Below are positions 13,491-13,800 of a stretch of 13,800 nucleotides of DNA, one piece after another. Source of the DNA: an uncultured Eubacteriales bacterium (GTDB lineage Bacteria > Bacillota > Clostridia > Oscillospirales > Oscillospiraceae); the NCBI GenBank assembly GCA_900544705.1, contig UQWH01000051.1, positions 1-13,800 on the forward strand. Reading direction: 5' to 3'. The first letter of the stretch is position 1; the number at the start of each line of letters is the position of its first letter. Below the pieces are notes generated by a model. That model made no database searches. It saw only the letters and a program-made list of their open reading frames with translations, and had not been told where the DNA came from. The position numbers and the translations under genes are program-made.

Positions 13491-13800
13491 ATGGACAAGA
13501 AGTACGAAGCACTGCGCAAAGAGGTCCTCTTTGCGCCGAAGAACGGCTACGACCGCATCAGTGAGCAGGATCTGGCGGCGATGGAGCCGTACTGCAAGGA
13601 CTATATCGACTTTATCAGCACGTGCAAGGTCGAACGCGAGGCGGTGGAGTGGACCATCGCGGAGGCGGAGAAGGCGGGCTTCCAGCCGCTGGTTCCCGGT
13701 ATGCAGCTCAAGCCCGGCGACAAGGTTTATGGCAACAACCATAAGAAGAGCGTGATTTTCGCCGTCATCGGCAAGCAGTCTTTGAACGAGGGCACGCACA
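13491..13800 (+). CDS. M18-family aminopeptidase, N-terminal part (cut by window)
   Basis: The first 103 residues of what looks like an M18 zinc aminopeptidase, a cytoplasmic enzyme that trims N-terminal residues from peptides; members are usually well over 400 residues. Visible landmarks are the N-terminal LRKEVLFAPKNGYDRIS (about 7-23), the CKDYIDFIS segment, the EAEKAGFQPL/PGMQLKPGDKVY block (about 57-80) and the start of the core strand SVIFAVIGKQ. The metal-binding residues lie beyond the window. It is in frame with coaE and has its own ribosome binding site at 13476-13482, so it may be made as a separate protein, a fusion, or both. Family assignment rests on the N-terminal part only. 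Confidence 0.78.
   Translation, partial: MDKKYEALRKEVLFAPKNGYDRISEQDLAAMEPYCKDYIDFISTCKVEREAVEWTIAEAEKAGFQPLVPGMQLKPGDKVYGNNHKKSVIFAVIGKQSLNEGTH

Noticed and set aside
12840..13799. 319-codon minus-strand frame over coaE
   Set aside because: Antisense shadow of coaE and the aminopeptidase; both of these show clear family motifs on the plus strand.

Overview
The window reads as a stretch of chromosome from a GC-rich, low-G+C-phylum (Firmicutes/Clostridia) bacterium, most likely a gut Oscillospirales-type organism. This is inference from gene content (YitT-family membrane protein, MgtE, lysine riboswitch, lipoprotein-anchored ABC transporter), strong purine-rich ribosome binding sites and near-consensus housekeeping promoters. 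I see no phage, transposase, CRISPR array, tRNA or rRNA.

Layout. Positions 1-114 hold one copy of a structured intergenic repeat, followed by a thioredoxin gene (minus) and a divergent deoC (plus). A bidirectional terminator separates deoC from a minus-strand amino acid ABC transporter operon (binding lipoprotein, permease, ATPase; 2084-3744 and downstream). That operon is preceded by a TTGACA-N17-TACAAT promoter and a clear lysine riboswitch, so it is probably a lysine uptake system. Next come a SpoU/TrmH-type RNA methyltransferase (minus) and a divergent YitT-family membrane protein (plus). A 300-base non-coding stretch (6030-6330) is packed with hairpins, including a second copy of the repeat seen at position 1 and two identical 27-base GC-rich hairpins. 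The Mg2+ channel gene mgtE (minus) follows, with a leader of about 187 nt that looks like a translation-controlling RNA switch but matches no class I recognise. The right third holds an AlaX-type tRNA editing enzyme converging on a secreted polysaccharide deacetylase. It ends with a translation-related run, rlmA-like methyltransferase, prfA, tsaC and coaE, running without a stop codon into an M18 aminopeptidase cut by the window edge.

Most interesting points: (1) the mgtE leader, where a closing stem and an anti-Shine-Dalgarno pairing share the same bases; (2) the two-copy repeat whose hairpin arms differ by three compensatory base-pair changes; (3) the riboswitch-controlled binding protein, whose two lobes appear in reversed (circularly permuted) order; (4) the stop-less, in-frame coaE-aminopeptidase junction with an intact internal ribosome binding site.
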